The notes under the pieces were generated by a model. The model searched no databases, was not told the DNA's origin, and worked only from the letters and a program-made list of their open reading frames with translations. A program made the position numbers and the translations under genes. A stretch of 6,341 bases of DNA from Thermoprotei archaeon (GTDB taxonomy: Archaea; Thermoproteota; Thermoprotei; Thermofilales; B20-G17): assembly GCA_003649515.1 (NCBI GenBank), contig QMSC01000077.1, positions 1-6,341 of the forward strand, written 5' to 3'. Within the stretch, counting starts at the first letter, position 1. The number at the start of each line of letters is the position of its first letter. Of this stretch, positions 5,370-6,341 are shown in pieces.

Positions 5370-6319
5370 TAGGCTCAGGTCCAGCTGGCTTAATGGCGGC
5401 TGCTCGATTGCGTAAGATTGGGTACGATGTTGCGATTTTTGAAGCATTGCATAAGCCAGGAGGAGTGATGGTCTACGGCATTCCAGAATTTAGGTTACCA
5501 CGTCGAGTCCTAGAAGCCTATATCGATTACGTTAAGAAATTGGGAGTAGAAATCAAGGTTGACCACGTGGTGGGAAGAACTGTTACTATTGGCGAACTGT
5601 TGAAGAACTATGACGCTATTTTAATAGCTACAGGAGCCGGTACGCCAAAGTTCCTAAAGGTCCCTGGAGAAAGCCTCAATGGCATATATTCTGCGAACGA
5701 GTTTCTAATACGGATAAACCTCATGAAGGCCTACAAGTTTCCAGACTACGACACGCCTATCAAAGTAGGAAGGAAAGTCGTTGTCATAGGCGGAGGAAAC
5801 ACAGCTATGGACGTCGCCCGTATAGCCCTTAGACTCGGTGCTGACGTAACGGTAGTGTATAGGAGGACTGAGAGAGAAATGCCCGCAAGAAGGGAGGAAG
5901 TTGAAAATGCCAAAGAGGAGGGCGTTAAATTCATGCTCCTAACTCAGCCAATAGAGTTCCTAGGTGATGAAAGAGGTTGGGTTAGGAGAGTTAAGTGCAT
6001 TAAAATGAGACTTGGCGAACCGGACGAGAGCGGTAGGAGAAGACCAATACCAATTCCTGGAAGCGAGTTCGAGATAGAAGCAGATACCGTGGTTATAGCC
6101 ATAGGAGCCGAAGTTAATCCTCTCATACAGATGACTACTCCCGGACTTAAAACTGATAGAAAAGGCAGGATAATCGTAGACTCCGAGGGCAGAACCTCCC
6201 TAAGACGCGTTTATGCTGCAGGTGATGTTACGACTGGTGAAGGAACAGTCATAGAGGCGCTCATGGAGGCTCTAAAAGCTGTTCAGACAATAGACAAGGA
6301 CCTCAGCGAAAAACCTTAA
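5360..6319 (+). CDS. sudA: SudA/NfnB large subunit, FAD and NAD(P) domains (-1 frame part)
   Basis: The 319-residue ORF carries the two Rossmann domains of the SudA/NfnB/GltD family. GSGPAG (5-10) binds FAD, E28 and KPGGVMVYGIPEFRLP (32-47) are family-typical, ATGAGTPK (90-97) closes the first FAD half, GGGNTAMD (144-151) and YRRTEREMPARREE (167-180) form the NAD(P) site with arginines that favour NADPH, and AAGDVTTGEGTVIEAL (286-301) is the second FAD motif. In Nfn this FAD is the proposed bifurcating centre. The only start in this frame is GTG 5360: the frame is open back to 5288 but has no ATG/GTG/TTG before 5360, and the nearest upstream binding site is a weak GAGAG. That GTG encodes the first valine of the FAD-binding strand. 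Joined to the upstream ORF by a -1 shift, the protein is 466 residues, close to the known 468-474. A stand-alone subunit made by coupled translation is the alternative. Confidence 0.87.
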   Translation: MAIIGSGPAGLMAAARLRKIGYDVAIFEALHKPGGVMVYGIPEFRLPRRVLEAYIDYVKKLGVEIKVDHVVGRTVTIGELLKNYDAILIATGAGTPKFLKVPGESLNGIYSANEFLIRINLMKAYKFPDYDTPIKVGRKVVVIGGGNTAMDVARIALRLGADVTVVYRRTEREMPARREEVENAKEEGVKFMLLTQPIEFLGDERGWVRRVKCIKMRLGEPDESGRRRPIPIPGSEFEIEADTVVIAIGAEVNPLIQMTTPGLKTDRKGRIIVDSEGRTSLRRVYAAGDVTTGEGTVIEALMEALKAVQTIDKDLSEKP

Positions 6320-6323
6320 AGTG

Positions 6324-6339
6324 ATAGTGATCTCACTAT
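6324..6339. repeat. Perfect short inverted repeat after sudA
   Basis: ATAGTGA-TC-TCACTAT is a 7-base perfect inverted repeat with a two-base centre (as RNA, a 6-bp stem with an ATCT loop), starting four bases after the stop of the FAD-domain ORF. It ends inside a possible ATG at 6338-6340 for a following gene. It could be an operator for that gene, a small hairpin that shields its start codon, or a terminator whose T tract lies beyond the window. Confidence 0.35.
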
Positions 6340-6341
6340 GA

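Noticed and set aside
5375..5400. Strong pseudoknot or stem stimulating the frameshift
   Set aside because: Only short pairings (4-5 bp, such as GCCAT/ATGGC, and the CCAGCTGG palindrome at 5381-5388) can be drawn, and their distance from the heptamer is not ideal; I do not claim a stimulator.
5746..6126. Two short - strand ORFs inside the FAD/NAD(P) gene
   Set aside because: Both lie opposite well-conserved NAD(P)-binding and linker segments and have no features of their own.

Overview
The window looks like a stretch of chromosome from a thermophilic archaeon, most likely a crenarchaeote-type lineage (Thermoproteota). The evidence is indirect. Arginine is written mostly AGA/AGG and isoleucine often ATA. 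GTG and TTG starts are used. A/T-rich TATA-like boxes lie about 25-35 bases ahead of start codons. The gene content also fits: an archaeal-style HAD phosphatase, a zinc-ribbon threonine synthase, a GH116 glycosidase and a SudB/SudA (NfnA/NfnB) oxidoreductase. No mobile element, CRISPR array, rRNA or tRNA was seen. All genes lie on the + strand.

Layout: 1-330 is the 3' end of a NagD-type HAD phosphatase. After 26-44 bases (depending on the start chosen) comes a threonine synthase-family PLP enzyme ending at 1505, then after 26 bases a 769-residue GH116 (GBA2-like) glycosidase (1532-3841). A 251-base A/T-rich intergenic region follows. It holds T-rich terminator-like tracts, a perfect 13-bp palindrome and a TATA-like promoter. 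The second operon then starts: sudB/nfnA (4093-4923), a short ORF carrying the iron-sulfur domain of sudA/nfnB (4920-5369), and an ORF carrying its FAD/NAD(P) domains (5360-6319). The window ends in a small inverted repeat that overlaps a possible next ATG.

How the genes work together: sudB plus the two downstream ORFs supply all parts of an NfnAB/SudBA enzyme, which exchanges electrons between NADPH, NADH and ferredoxin. The three upstream genes have no obvious pathway in common and may simply be neighbours.

The main observation is that the large subunit, one polypeptide in characterised relatives, is split between two frames exactly at an in-frame A AAA AAG heptamer. A -1 shift there restores a 466-residue protein of normal length with a seamless family sequence (...KKVAIIGSGPAG...). 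This could be programmed frameshifting, transcriptional slippage, a real split gene, or a one-base homopolymer error. A second observation is that the GH116 protein keeps its apparent nucleophile but seems to lack the acid/base aspartate.
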